A DNA stretch of 64,000 bases from positions 9,858,001 to 9,922,000 of the forward strand of contig CP075496.1 in assembly GCA_021613535.1 (NCBI GenBank), written 5' to 3'. Origin of the DNA: Adineta vaga. Lineage: Eukaryota; Rotifera. The position numbers and the translations under genes are program-made. Shown one piece after another: positions 22,918-34,867 of this stretch. The first letter of the stretch is position 1; every line of letters begins with the position of its first letter. The notes under the pieces are model-generated. The model was given only the letters and a program-made list of their open reading frames with translations. It did not search any database and had not been told where the DNA came from.

Positions 22918-25900
22918 ATGTCTACCGAAAACGATGCAAAACAATTAAAATTATGTTTAACAAAACTTATTGAATTGGTTGAAGAAACTCGAATAAAATT
23001 AAATTCGAACAAGGAGAAGTCACGAACTAAAACTACTGATGACAATCAACCACTAAGTTCAGATCCAGATGAGGATGCTTGCACATTTACATTAAATGAA
23101 GAAGAGAATCAATATCTCGACACTCTCGTTTCCAATGTTCAAGCTGTTCTCGATGAACATCTGCGACACCTTTCAAGACAATCCTCAAACTATCTCCTCG
23201 ACTTTCTTCATACTTATCATTATAATCGCACTAAGAAAACATTCAGTCCAACTCCTTCCATTGATCTATTGTATCCATTTCAACAAGATTTAAAAGGTCT
23301 TCTTGCAGCATTAGAAGCTTTCCCAGCTGCATTCAATGGTCAACTCGATATAGTCAAAACCTTCATTCAACAGTATCCAGCATATAAAAATAAACCAGGT
23401 CTTTGGGAAACAACTTTATTATATTCAGCAGCAAGAAATAATCATCTTCATCTTGTCAAGTATTTGATTGAAGAAGCACATTGTTCGGTTAATGCACAAA
23501 ATCAACGAGATGTAGCTTTCGCATTAGGTTCTAGTACAAAAGATTACAATCCTAAACCAGCAGCTGCATCAACACCACTTCATGCTGCTTGTTTTAACAA
23601 TCATTTGACCATTGTCGAATATCTTGTTGATCATGGTGCTGACTATTTTATTCACAATCAAGCACATGAAACACCGACTCAAAATGCTGAAAGTCGTTCC
23701 AAAATCAAGAAATTCTTTCAAGATTATCTTGTTCTTCGTTATTCGATGGATGCAACTGATCGATTACCTACCTGTCCAATCATGGATGAAGATCATCGAC
23801 CACTTCGTGATTCCATATGGGAATACAAACCCTTCCAAGATACAAAATGGTACAAGTTTTCCTCACCAGAAGCAACAGAACTACACAAAGCACTTCTGCC
23901 ATCAGAACAATTCCAAAAACAAGTCTATCTCAAAGTAGCCAAAGGATTATATAGTGCATCAATGATGGAATTCGTTCGATCAGGAAGACATGAACATGAT
24001 CAACAGAAAAATATGGCATGGATTCGATGTCGTGGTTCAAGCATTCTGAATTTTGATTGTTTTCCACTTTGGCAACTTATGATTATTCAATATGATAAAA
24101 GTGACAAAATCGACAAAGATACAACACCATCATTGAACATACAACATTTTCCTGGCATGACTGACATTAGTTTCAAACTTCATTTGAATAGTTGGTATAG
24201 TTGTGATGAAAATGTGAGTAAATCATTAGACGAAGCAATGAACTATCGACGAAAAGTCATTTCAATCAATATTCCTTATGTTGCTGATCAGTTGAAAATT
24301 AACTTGGAAACATTTGAATTTGCAAATAATGATAGGACACTTGTTGGTTATATTCGATGGATCCCTAAGCTTGTATCCAATAATGATAGTGATGAAAAGC
24401 GAATAGTTGATGTTGATAATTATCATCCGATGGCAACAGTTGAGCCAATACCATTGACGAGCAAACGATTGAAACAAATGTCGAAACTGAAGACGAACAA
24501 GAAGGAGAAGAAGAAGGAGAGTGATATGAAAGAAGAAGATGCAGAAAATGATCTTGGAGATGAAGATGATGATACTGGTCTTGATATGGCAACAATATTT
24601 GGAGTCGGAAATGATGACGAAGGCGATGATGATGATGAAGACGGAACTGAAGGTGAAGCCCATGACCAGATGGTGAGTAGATTAATTTTGCTGAGAACGT
24701 TTCTTGATCAATAGTTCTATTCAATAATATCCCTTTATCTTGCAATGAATTGAGTTCGTGTCTATCATATTCCAACCATTTTTCCTTTATGAAAGACATG
24801 TATTAATTTCTCTTTAGACTACCGTCGATATACTGGGAGAATGGAGTCTCACTGATCTAAATCATGAATATACTACAAGTAGTTCCGTAAGGGAACCAGC
24901 AGCCACTACTTCTGATCATAAAAAACATCGCGAACATTCAGATACGCTCGACGAACAGTTGTATAATCAACGCGCCGATGATACCGATACGGCCTCTATT
25001 GTCGAAAGAGTTAATCCTGTGTTACGAGACCAGGAAGCTGCCAAAATAGCGGATAAATTTGAATCAGAAGTTAAAAAACTGAAAGATCAAATAGAACAAG
25101 AAAAATTAAAATTTGAACAACATAAACAATCACAACAAAAACTATCCAAAGAGAAAGAACAGCAGTTGCAACGAACTAATGAAAAACTTGCACAACTTCA
25201 ACAACAACTACTTAGTCGACAAACTCAAGAGCAACAACTCAATAATTTAACAAAACAAATAAAGGCTATTGACTACGATACTATTGATAATCTTATTATC
25301 AAATTATATCTCGCCCCTAACCAAAATCATGTTATTGAGCATCTCAAATCTAAATATGAATTGGATAAATATTTCGTTGGAATACCATCTCTTACAATGA
25401 CAGAAAAACCTACTTACTATTGTGTATCATTGACAGGTGTACAAGCTCATCACGAAGAGTTTCGACTGATTCTCCGTCGACTACAACTATTATCAACTGT
25501 CGTTCAATCTGCTAAAGCTTTTTATCAACGACAACTGGATGAAGCAAATCGAAAAATTGTTTTCATAATGACTCAACAGATTCAAACTTCATCAAATTGG
25601 CGATTCTATACAAGGTACTTTCAAGAAATGACAAAGAAAAAGATTGATGAATTTGTCCGTCTATTCGACGAATACATCTCTCAAGAATCAAAAACAATAA
25701 TAGGTGATTGTATCAGACAATCTAATTTTCAGGCAAAATTTCAAGTACAAAAGCTGACAACAAGATACATGGCGAAAAAGCAGTTCATACCTGAGTTAGA
25801 ATTTATCAAGTACGAAGCGTTCAATGAATTTATCAAACAACAAGTCTTCTCCGAAAGAACCAAATTTGACAAAAAGCCATCCGCCAAATCCATGCAAACT

Positions 25901-28900
25901 ATGAACGAATTCATCGACAAAGTCAAAAAAGAATTACAAACAAACGACAAATATCATGGCTTTGACCTCGAACAACTAAGACTCATTCCAAAACTATTAC
26001 AACGAATCATGCTATATTATCGATGTTTTCTTCTTCAACTGCCTCTCTACGAATCATCAAAAGAACTGCTAGACAAAATAGAAAAAAGTACAGTTCTCAC
26101 CATTGCAACATCGACAGGATCAGGCAAATCAAGTCTCTTACCAGCTCTCCTCATTGCTGAAGGCTACGACAAAGTCATTGTCACACAACCTCGTCGATTA
26201 CCTTGTACAGCCATTTGCGAACGAGTCAATCAAACAATGATGACAACCCAAGGAACATTCAGACTAGCAGGATGGGCTGTAAGTGGTGATGACAACCATA
26301 CAGATGCTCCAATCCTATATCTGACTGATGGATTATTGAAAGAACGATTGTTACATGATGAAAACTTAGTTTCAGATAAATCAAAAGTCAACAAAGCCAT
26401 CGTTTTCTTCATCGATGAAGTTCATGAAAGATCAGTCAACATTGATCTATGTCTAGCGTTGATTGCTCGTCTTCTCACGAATAAACCACAACTCAAATCC
26501 AAAATCAAAATCATCATTTCATCAGCTACTCTTGATACATCTGTTCCAACACTATTTCGTAAAATTCCACAACTCAAATTCGAACAGTTTCAAATGGCTA
26601 GTCTTGGAACATTGCATCATGTCACTAAAATCGAAAGACCAAACCAAAATATTCTAGATCTTGTACAAGAACTATGCAAGAAACGACAACGACATGATCA
26701 AATCTTATGTTTCGTCAGTAGTGTCGCCGAAGTTCATCAATCTTGTCGACTTCTTTCAGAAATCAGTCGAGAAACACTTGTTGCTCTTCCACTTATTCAA
26801 TCTCAATCAGCCAGAGAGCAACAACAATACATCGAACATGGCACGATCTTCTTTTCAACAACTGTTGCCGAAACATCACTCACATTTCCATCTTTGACCT
26901 ACGTCATCGATACTGGAATGATTAACATTCCTGTCTATGATATCACCCTCAAACAAACCATTCTCAAAGAAGTTCGAGCAGCTGAATCAACAATCAAACA
27001 ACGTCTTGGACGATTAGGACGCACTAAACCTGGTGAATACTATGCATTGTATGATTACAAAGTGGAAGACAAGAAATTTCCCATACCACAGATCTGTCAA
27101 TCAGAACTATCAAATGTTGAACTCTCATTGAGAAGATCATCGATCAAACAAGGACTCAATTACATCAAACAATTCTTACCTGATTCACCATCTCCTCAAG
27201 CAATCGGTGTCGCAACCAATGAACTTCAACGATTGAGTAAGTGCCTCTTTTCCATCTTTCATTTCAATGTTCATCATTCTTGCTCTCGTTCTCTTTCAGA
27301 TATTTTAGATGCAAAAGAAAATCTCACATCGATCGGGATGAGTATTGCACAACTACCTGATTTTGGATCATTGTCAATGTCAAAAGCAGTTCTAGCTGCT
27401 TTGGATAAACATCATTGTGGTCGTGATCTCATTGTTCTTTCGTCGATTCTTGGTGTTCTCAACACATCATCAGTGTTGAAAGCTCTTCCCGATGCAATGA
27501 AACGACCCGAGGGTGATTTCATGAGTTTATTGACAGTGATGAACGAGATTCTGCTAGTGAGAGAAAGTGTTCCATCCAATCAATTCAGATTAGACAAAGT
27601 TTGTCAGGCAAAAGGACTTGTCAACATAGCACATGTCTTGAAACAAGCATTAAACAGATATAAAAATCTAGAACGAGATTTTAAACGATCTCCAGAATAC
27701 CAAACAAAAGCATACATGTCCAGTTGTCATTGGCCGTCGATAGCTAAATCATTATTGGAAGGATATGGTGATAATGTATTTGTATCAATGAAAGAATTAC
27801 AAGGCAAAACTCATCTTTTCACTCGATATTCATCCACAACAAAAGAAGATGTAGCTGTTCTCGATCTTCAATCGACGCTGACTCGTGCCATCACTGCTGC
27901 ACCTGTAGCTTTGATTCTTGCACGTGATATTCGTTTTTCATCATCCATTCGTGCTACAGCTGTACTTTCATTTGTGGGTGAAATCAAGTCACAATGGATC
28001 GATCACTCAATTAACAGAAAAATCACTCTCAATACTGCGGAAGAAACCAGACTCAATTCGAATAACATTCTCGCCTCGGCCAAACAAGCTTTTCCTAAAG
28101 CCCAAATGCAACTTAGTAGTCAAATTGTCGTTCTTCAAGGCATAGCTGGCCAAGTTCTAGATGCCGAATTATATATCCTAAGACAATTAATTGTCGAAAC
28201 CAAATTCAAATTACAAAATCCCCATTCATCGACTACAAGTACTGATTACAAAAGAGTGGCAAGAAATTTAGAAAGTGTTGCAAAAACGTCATGGATATTT
28301 CAGCCAATGATCTGGAGATGGGAAGCACAACGACAAGTCAAAATTACTGTCAATACTAGTCTTGTGAAAGATGAATGTGAAGTGACCATTGTCGGAAGAG
28401 ACTCACAAAATCAACTTGTTCAAAACGAATTTAACTCATTTCTTGGATGGCTCAAAATGTGTGCTGTCATTCGACATCCCAATGCTGGTAGGTCAACATC
28501 GACATATCAACGAACATTCGAAATAGAATATGAAAGTATATAATATGTTCTCTCTTGTTTAGGCATACCACCACGTATTCTAAAACCACAAATGCGAAAG
28601 AAATGCTTAGATATCGAAGAAAGAATTGCACGCGTCACTGACAGCAAACGAACTTCCATCGAATTGTGGAAAAGTTTGAAAGGTTCAAAAGCAACACGAG
28701 AAACGCGAATGGAAGTTGTGGCATGGATAGCTGTCACTCAGTTTGATTGTCGATTAGAAGGTGGATTTGTTCGCGATTGGATTGTTGGAAATTACAGTAA
28801 TCGACCAACTACTGCTCCCTCTACATGGATCACTTACGTGAAGAACAAAGCTGGCGACATGATCCCTTATCTCGACAAAGGTTTTATACCATCAGATCTT

Positions 28901-29972
28901 GATTGTCATCTTCCATTAAACAGATATTTTGATATTGACAAGTTTCTTGATCATTTACATCGATATCAGATCGAATGTGAAGTAATACGAGAAGATTGGC
29001 GATATGTCCTTTTACTTGATAAAAACACAAGTACTGGTGCATTTACAATGGATCTAATCGAACCTCATGTTGCTCTCACACATGATCGAATCGATTTTGA
29101 TGTTAGTAATCTGTCAGTGGAAAAAGATTATACGAAAGAACTTGGAATGAGAGTTGACATTGAACGTAAACCCTATTCAATCGATCTCGAAATCATTGTT
29201 GATAACATCAAAAACAAACGATTTCAAGTTCTGCGTCCCATTGATTTTCAAGTTACAGATCGGATAAAAAAAATGCAAAGTCGCGGATGGACACAGCTTG
29301 GTGAACCGATGCATGTTGTTCCTGATCCACCACCGAAATATCATGTCGTACTTGTTCCATTACCCCCATCATCGCCCTTGTATCAATTATTGGTTCAAAC
29401 AATGAAAACATATCTTGGAAATCAAGCAGATGTCAAGTCAATCGAACAAATTCGAAATCCATTGATTGAAGATGCATATCTATCGATGAAAAAGATCATT
29501 GCAAAGCAATGTGCAGGTCAAAATCCGAATGAACGTGAATTGTTTCATGGAACGAGTGGTGAAGCTATTGATGGAATATTAAATGATGGATATGATGATC
29601 GATATTGGGGTACGAAGTTTGGTAAAGGCAAATTTGGTGAGTGTGCCTGTATGAATGAGAAATTCTCTTTTGTAAAATTATTTTTTCTCAATAGGTCATG
29701 GTGCTTATTTTGCTGACAATCCTAGTGTTTCTCACAAATATACAGAAGCTGATCCGAGTAATCAAACACGTATCATGTATTATAACAGGGTGACATTAGG
29801 GAAAGAGTCTGTTATTCAAGAGAATAATCCAGAACTAGTTTCTGCTCCCAAAGGTTATCATTCAATACATGCAACATTTGCGGGACATCCACATTCTGAT
29901 GAATATATTGTTTATCGATATGGACAAGCAATGCCGTATCTCAGAATAACATATACCGCTCCGATTTCATAG
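22918..29972 (+). CDS. Giant ANK / WWE-like / DEVH helicase / nucleotidyltransferase / PARP protein, 2,237 aa, five exons (copy 1)
   Basis: Exons 22918-24672, 24818-27236, 27300-28487, 28563-29636 and 29695-29972 join in phase. Order: ankyrin repeats (about 130-265); a WWE-like stretch (KPFQDTKWYKFSSPEATELH to AWIRCRG, about 300-375); an acidic and lysine-rich linker (about 520-585); a coiled coil (about 655-760); a DEAH/RHA-type helicase with TSTGSGKS (about 1015), TQPRR, FIDEVHERS (DEVH, about 1116), SSATLD, AETSLTFPSL and QRLGRLGRT (about 1312); HA2 and C-terminal domains (about 1392-1790); a polymerase-beta-type nucleotidyltransferase head (GGFVRDWIVG at about 1853, PSDLDCH at about 1896, AFTMDL as third carboxylate); and a PARP domain with LFHGTS (His), GHGAYFADN (Tyr) and SDEYIVYRYGQ (Glu), i.e. 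an H-Y-E triad. It should bind nucleic acid, use ATP and ADP-ribosylate. I do not know a named family with this combination; a nucleic-acid sensing or defence role is inference. Confidence 0.85.
27237..27299 (+). other. 63-nt stop-free, in-frame intron in the helicase gene (copy 1)
   Basis: Begins gtaagt and ends with a pyrimidine-rich tttcag; removing it restores the HA2-type sequence LQRLNILDAKENLTSIG. Its length is a multiple of three and it lacks stops, so retention would add 21 residues without breaking the frame. The same intron, also stop-free, lies at 49951-50013 in copy 2. Confidence 0.7.
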
Positions 29973-30141
29973 TTATATTTTGTATATTTTTTAATACGAA
30001 TCGAACTACTTATATATCAAAACGCATGTTAGCATGAGTTAAGAAATGTCACACATTCATTTGTCTGCTTTCAAGTTCTAGATACTAATGGAAGTGAGAA
30101 TGAAAGACAAAGAATGAACAAACATATTCTTTATACTTGTC

Positions 30142-32064
30142 TCATTTCTTTCTTAATAACTTTTGAATCGATGTTATTAATTGAGGCATTTTTTGTCCGC
30201 TTTTCGTCGCTATTCCGTTTTTATATTTTGCTCTTCTTTCTTGTTGATCGATCCATATTTGAATATATGATGATCTCTCCACATCCCGTACGATCACATA
30301 TGTTGATGGAAATTGATTTTCAATCCAACGAATAAGTTCATTTTCTGTCGAAATCATTTTTCTTTCATTCCATCGATCATCACTACATCGAACATTCAAT
30401 AATCGCACATTTTCCATTCTTTCAACCAAATCAATAATACTTTTTCGATCTTCGATTTCTACGGTCACCACTTCACATTGTTGTGCAAGTGATGAAGTAC
30501 AAAATGTCAGACATTCCTCTCGACTAAATACATCATTCCAGTTGAACATTCCATTGATTTCAATACGGCGAATCGATTGACTCTTTAATACGCATAGCTT
30601 TGGTAAACATTTTTGCCAAAAAATAATTCGTAATGAATACAATCGAAGTGATCGATCACATAATCTTTGTAGTTGAGAATAACCAGATGAAATTTGCATT
30701 CGTACAGTTAATGAAAGCAAATTATCAAAAGTCAAATTACTTGAATTCAATACATCCACTTCAAATGGAAATATTACATCAAGAACACGAATATGTCGAT
30801 ATCTATTACATATGATACTGAAACTATGTAAATGTAAAGTTTTTCGATGATTGTTTGTGAACATTTCAACACATTCATATGATCTATAATTATCGACATC
30901 ATTATCTTCTTCTTCTTCTTCTTTGTGATCTTTCTTCGAACATGTCGATTCTGTCTGATATTCATTAAAATAATGAATATTTTTGAATACAAATGGAAGT
31001 GTATAAAGATAAGCATATGTCGTAATTTCAGATGATTCCCAATCACATCGGACAAACCATCGATGTTCATCAATCCAATATTTTGTACGAAAACTATCTA
31101 CCAACGTATCAACATGTTCTTTAACTTCGACGTCATCTCCTGATATTTCTATTTGCATTTTGAGATGAAATATTTTCAGATGACGAACATGTTCAAGGAG
31201 AATTTCTTTCCATTGATGTCCATCCACATATAAATCAACTGTTTCAATCGTTAATTGTCGAAGATTAGGAAGGTGTTTAAAAAGATTTGTCATCGATTCG
31301 ATACAACCTCGAAAGAATAGTCGTAATGATGTTATTGATGGGATGGTACATGTGAGAGTGTCACTTTTTGAATGAGAATACACAGTAGTCGAAAGTTGTT
31401 GCAGATGCGGTGTTGAAGATGTTAATAAATAAGATAAACTATCGAAATCACACGAAATATTTTCAATCAATAAATTACGAATTGATGTCGATGTTACTAC
31501 GAATGATGATGAAGATCGTGGAAATATTGAAACATGAGAAAATGAGATGTGATTCAATGTAATACCATTAAGATCGCAATGTATTAATGATGAAATCGAC
31601 CAAATATTATTGAATAAATCAACGATAGGTTGCTTTTGTTTTTGATCAATAGAACAATCAATAATGAAGAGATGAGTAAGTTGACGAAGAGTGCGACAAA
31701 GAGATATCATCGGAATTAATATTTGAAGTGATGAAATGTGATGTAATGAAAGCGATTGTAAATGAATGAAGCGATTAAGATCATATCCACGAGATGAAAG
31801 AAGATCACATAATTGTGGTGTTTCTTCATTTGATAAATAAAGTGAACGAATAGAATAAATCATTGCTGGAAAATATTGTTTACACATCAAATCAAAATCA
31901 TGTTTGGAAATACGACGAAGATTTAACTGATGAGTTTGTAAATGATTGAACAAAAGATAATTGAAACGGTTGTTTAATCCAAAGAATGCACGAAATAGAT
32001 GAACAACATCGATGAACGAGAAGAAATGAAAGAAAAGTTCATTTGGAAGGATTTCAAGACGCAT
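30142..32064 (-). CDS. F-box protein with diverged leucine-rich C-terminal region, 640 aa
   Basis: Single-exon gene. The frame is open to 32271, but the F-box begins at the ATG at 32064 (MRLEILPNELFFHFFSFIDV), and the 69 residues upstream are low-complexity and hydrophobic, so 32064 is taken as the start. Features shared with its neighbours: LSNEETPQL after the F-box, FIHLQSLSL, the landmark YWIDEHRWFVRCDW near residues 350-365, an acidic patch (KEEEEEDNDVD) and a conserved end (VERSSYIQIWID). Expected to act as an SCF ubiquitin-ligase adaptor with unknown substrate. It lies head to tail with the next F-box gene (start codon of the next gene upstream at 34310, same strand), which suggests local tandem duplication followed by strong divergence. 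Confidence 0.85.
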   Translation of the reverse strand: MRLEILPNELFFHFFSFIDVVHLFRAFFGLNNRFNYLLFNHLQTHQLNLRRISKHDFDLMCKQYFPAMIYSIRSLYLSNEETPQLCDLLSSRGYDLNRFIHLQSLSLHHISSLQILIPMISLCRTLRQLTHLFIIDCSIDQKQKQPIVDLFNNIWSISSLIHCDLNGITLNHISFSHVSIFPRSSSSFVVTSTSIRNLLIENISCDFDSLSYLLTSSTPHLQQLSTTVYSHSKSDTLTCTIPSITSLRLFFRGCIESMTNLFKHLPNLRQLTIETVDLYVDGHQWKEILLEHVRHLKIFHLKMQIEISGDDVEVKEHVDTLVDSFRTKYWIDEHRWFVRCDWESSEITTYAYLYTLPFVFKNIHYFNEYQTESTCSKKDHKEEEEEDNDVDNYRSYECVEMFTNNHRKTLHLHSFSIICNRYRHIRVLDVIFPFEVDVLNSSNLTFDNLLSLTVRMQISSGYSQLQRLCDRSLRLYSLRIIFWQKCLPKLCVLKSQSIRRIEINGMFNWNDVFSREECLTFCTSSLAQQCEVVTVEIEDRKSIIDLVERMENVRLLNVRCSDDRWNERKMISTENELIRWIENQFPSTYVIVRDVERSSYIQIWIDQQERRAKYKNGIATKSGQKMPQLITSIQKLLRKK

Positions 32065-32336
32065 CAGTAGATACTTTTGTTTCTTAAAAAAGAAGAATAG
32101 ACATAATATCTCTCTCTGTCTCTCTGTTCGATACTCAAATATCATAGAGTAAAAGAAAACAAATAAACGTGTTTGCTTATGTACGCATAGTGTGTGTCTG
32201 TCTTTTTTTTCGATTGAATATATATATATATCATTATGTGATGATTGTAAGAAGAGAAAAAATCGTATCAACGTTTTACTTTCTTTTTTTATCCTATAAT
32301 CACATGCATTATATGCACTTCTTATCGATAAAACTT

Positions 32337-34310
32337 TTATTTATACATTATGTATGATGTATCCATTGAAAATAACTGTCGAAATGATCGCATAAATTGT
32401 GATAGTTTGTTTGCCTGAGTTGATGTGTATATCGATTGATCTGGTACAATTCTCTTCGATTTTGATTCTCGATTGATCCATAATTGAACACGTGATGTAT
32501 AATGAAGATCTCGTCGAATGACGTATGTTGATGGAAGATGTTCTTGTAACCATTCGATCAATTCGTCTCGTGAACATGGTGATAATAGTGATGATTTTTC
32601 GACGAAATTATATCTATCCTCTTCACATTCAACTATCAACACACGAAGATTCGATAGTTGTTCAATTAAATCGATGATACTTATTCGACTTTTCACTCCG
32701 ATCAACAAAACTTCACATTTCATCACAAGTGATGATGGTAATGATGAATGAACAATCACTAAACATTCTTCTTTCGAATAATAATAACATCGACGATCGA
32801 GTCGACTGTTCAAAAGATCAATTCGTTGAATAGGATGTGCAACTGTTAATTGAAATAATCTTGTTGAAAAACAATTTTTCATTAATATTTGACAGCGAAA
32901 TGAACAGAGACCAGATGAACATGACCGATCGAAGATTTCTTGTAATTGATCATAACCAGATGATTTGTAAATACAAACATTTAGTGACTTCAAATGATCA
33001 AATGACGGAAAATGTAATAAGATTTGTTCATCTATGAGTGGAACGTAGATATTGAGAATACTAACATAAGGAAACTGAACAGGGAATAGATGAAAATTAT
33101 CTACTAACATTGTTTCAATACTTTCATAATCAACTCTTTTTACTTTATCATATGACCAATCGTGTTTATCTTGAAAGTGATCGCAGGTCGATCTAGTTGA
33201 TGATACATTTGTATAATCAAAATGATCAAATGCATAGGGTAATGTATATAATGTCACACATTTATATGGATCTGATCGATTCCAATGACATCGAACATAC
33301 CAATCATGTTCTCTACACCAAAATGAACTTTTATATGTTAATAGTAATTCATCAACAATATCTTCAATATCATGATAATCTTCACGATAATCCATTTCCA
33401 TTTTCATTTCAAATTTTTTCAATTGACAAAGATAGTTTTCGATCAAATCTTGCCAAACATGTCCATCCAAATGAATTCGTAATGTTGTAATGCGAAGATA
33501 ATTGAGATACGGAAGATGTTTGAATAAATCAAGGAGTGATGGAATTGATCCACCAAAACTAATTGTCATTGATGTAAGTGATGAACTCATCAGTGTCATA
33601 CGATCATCAGACGAATAAGAATAAACAGTAATATGACGGAGACGATAGAGATAAGGTGTATACTGACAAAGATGAGAAAGAGAATGTAAATTGTATGACA
33701 TATTCTTCAGTGATAGATCTTCGATCAATGGTGATGTTGTTGTTATTATTGGAGATATCAATAGTGTGCTATCAGTTGTTGGAATACCATCTAGATGACA
33801 TCGTCGAAGTTTTTCTAAACTCCACATTCTATTCCACAAATCATTTATCTTCTCTCTATCGATAGCATTATTTTTCTTTCCATCATGATATTTGCTGCTA
33901 ATTGTGAGATGAGTAAGATGTGCAAGGGATTGACATTGACAAATGATATCATATAATATTTCGAATGTAGAGATGCTGAACAGTGAAAGTGATTGTAAAT
34001 GAATAAATTGATTGAGATTAAAACTTTGTGTACGAAGAAGAAGAAGGACAGGTAAATCAATTGTTTCATCATCATCTGAGAGATCAAGTGAAACGAATTG
34101 ATCAATAAGGGATGGAAGACATCGATGACAAAGATCATCAAAATGTTCTTTGGATATGGATCGAAGATTGAGTGAATGATATCGGAAATGATGGAAAATT
34201 AAATGGTTGAAACGAATATTTAATCCAAAGAAAGATCGAAGAAGATCAACACTGTGAAAATATGTGAATAAATCGAGAAGCAATTCGTTTGCTAATGTTT
34301 CTAGTTGCAT
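32337..34310 (-). CDS. F-box protein with diverged leucine-rich C-terminal region, 657 aa
   Basis: Single-exon gene starting right at its F-box (MQLETLANELLLDLFTYFHS). It shares the family pattern with the gene at 1850: LDLSDDDETIDLP after the F-box, FIHLQSLSLF, SFWCREHDWYVRCHW around residue 340, and the C-terminal block TYVIRRDLHYTSRVQLWI. The F-box resembles that of the 1850 gene more than that of its immediate neighbour. Likely SCF adaptor; target unknown. The 272-base gap to the neighbouring start codon at 32064 holds a TA/TC-rich low-complexity stretch. Confidence 0.85.
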   Translation of the reverse strand: MQLETLANELLLDLFTYFHSVDLLRSFFGLNIRFNHLIFHHFRYHSLNLRSISKEHFDDLCHRCLPSLIDQFVSLDLSDDDETIDLPVLLLLRTQSFNLNQFIHLQSLSLFSISTFEILYDIICQCQSLAHLTHLTISSKYHDGKKNNAIDREKINDLWNRMWSLEKLRRCHLDGIPTTDSTLLISPIITTTSPLIEDLSLKNMSYNLHSLSHLCQYTPYLYRLRHITVYSYSSDDRMTLMSSSLTSMTISFGGSIPSLLDLFKHLPYLNYLRITTLRIHLDGHVWQDLIENYLCQLKKFEMKMEMDYREDYHDIEDIVDELLLTYKSSFWCREHDWYVRCHWNRSDPYKCVTLYTLPYAFDHFDYTNVSSTRSTCDHFQDKHDWSYDKVKRVDYESIETMLVDNFHLFPVQFPYVSILNIYVPLIDEQILLHFPSFDHLKSLNVCIYKSSGYDQLQEIFDRSCSSGLCSFRCQILMKNCFSTRLFQLTVAHPIQRIDLLNSRLDRRCYYYSKEECLVIVHSSLPSSLVMKCEVLLIGVKSRISIIDLIEQLSNLRVLIVECEEDRYNFVEKSSLLSPCSRDELIEWLQEHLPSTYVIRRDLHYTSRVQLWINRESKSKRIVPDQSIYTSTQANKLSQFMRSFRQLFSMDTSYIMYK

Positions 34311-34867
34311 AATTTCATTTGTTTATTATGATAAATGAGAGAGAAAAGAAGAGATCTGAAATGCCCTTCTCTTTGTTGTGATGACGTAAAAAAACGAAAA
34401 AGAAGAAGAAGAGAATGTGTTGAGATGGCTTGTTCTCCTTTTTCGACTTGAGATACATGTAATGTGCGATTAATGATGTGTGACTTGATTTTTCTTTTCG
34501 TTAGTTGATAAAGAGAAGAAATATGTAAAATCGTTTTTTTTCGCTATTTTTTATACCTTTATAGTTTTCATCTGTAAAATTATCAACAATGAGAATAAAA
34601 AGAAACATATCTTTGGATGGAATCTGTGGACTTAACAAAAATATTAATCCAGTATCAGACTTAATACAGTATCTTGATTAGCCTCTGTTGCAAAAGTCTT
34701 TAGACAAAATATTCGTTCATTTTGCAGCCATTAAGAAGTAATCAGAGAATATGAGAAGTAGTCAATTAGAACGAGAATTCGATGCTCATTCTAAACGTGT
34801 ATGCAAAATATTTTTCTAACATGAAATCGAATCATTGAAGACAAATCATTGAGAATGACGGGAACCG

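Noticed and set aside
24262-24799. Long antisense ORFs over the acidic linker (up to 144 codons, His/Leu-rich), mirrored at 52638-53052
   Set aside because: They are the antisense reading of GAT/GAA-rich coding sequence for the Asp/Glu linker, present in both copies only because the gene is duplicated.
32065-32271. 69-residue N-terminal extension of the F-box gene at 30142
   Set aside because: Low-complexity, F/K-rich translation of a T-rich and TA-repeat leader; the conserved start is at 32064.
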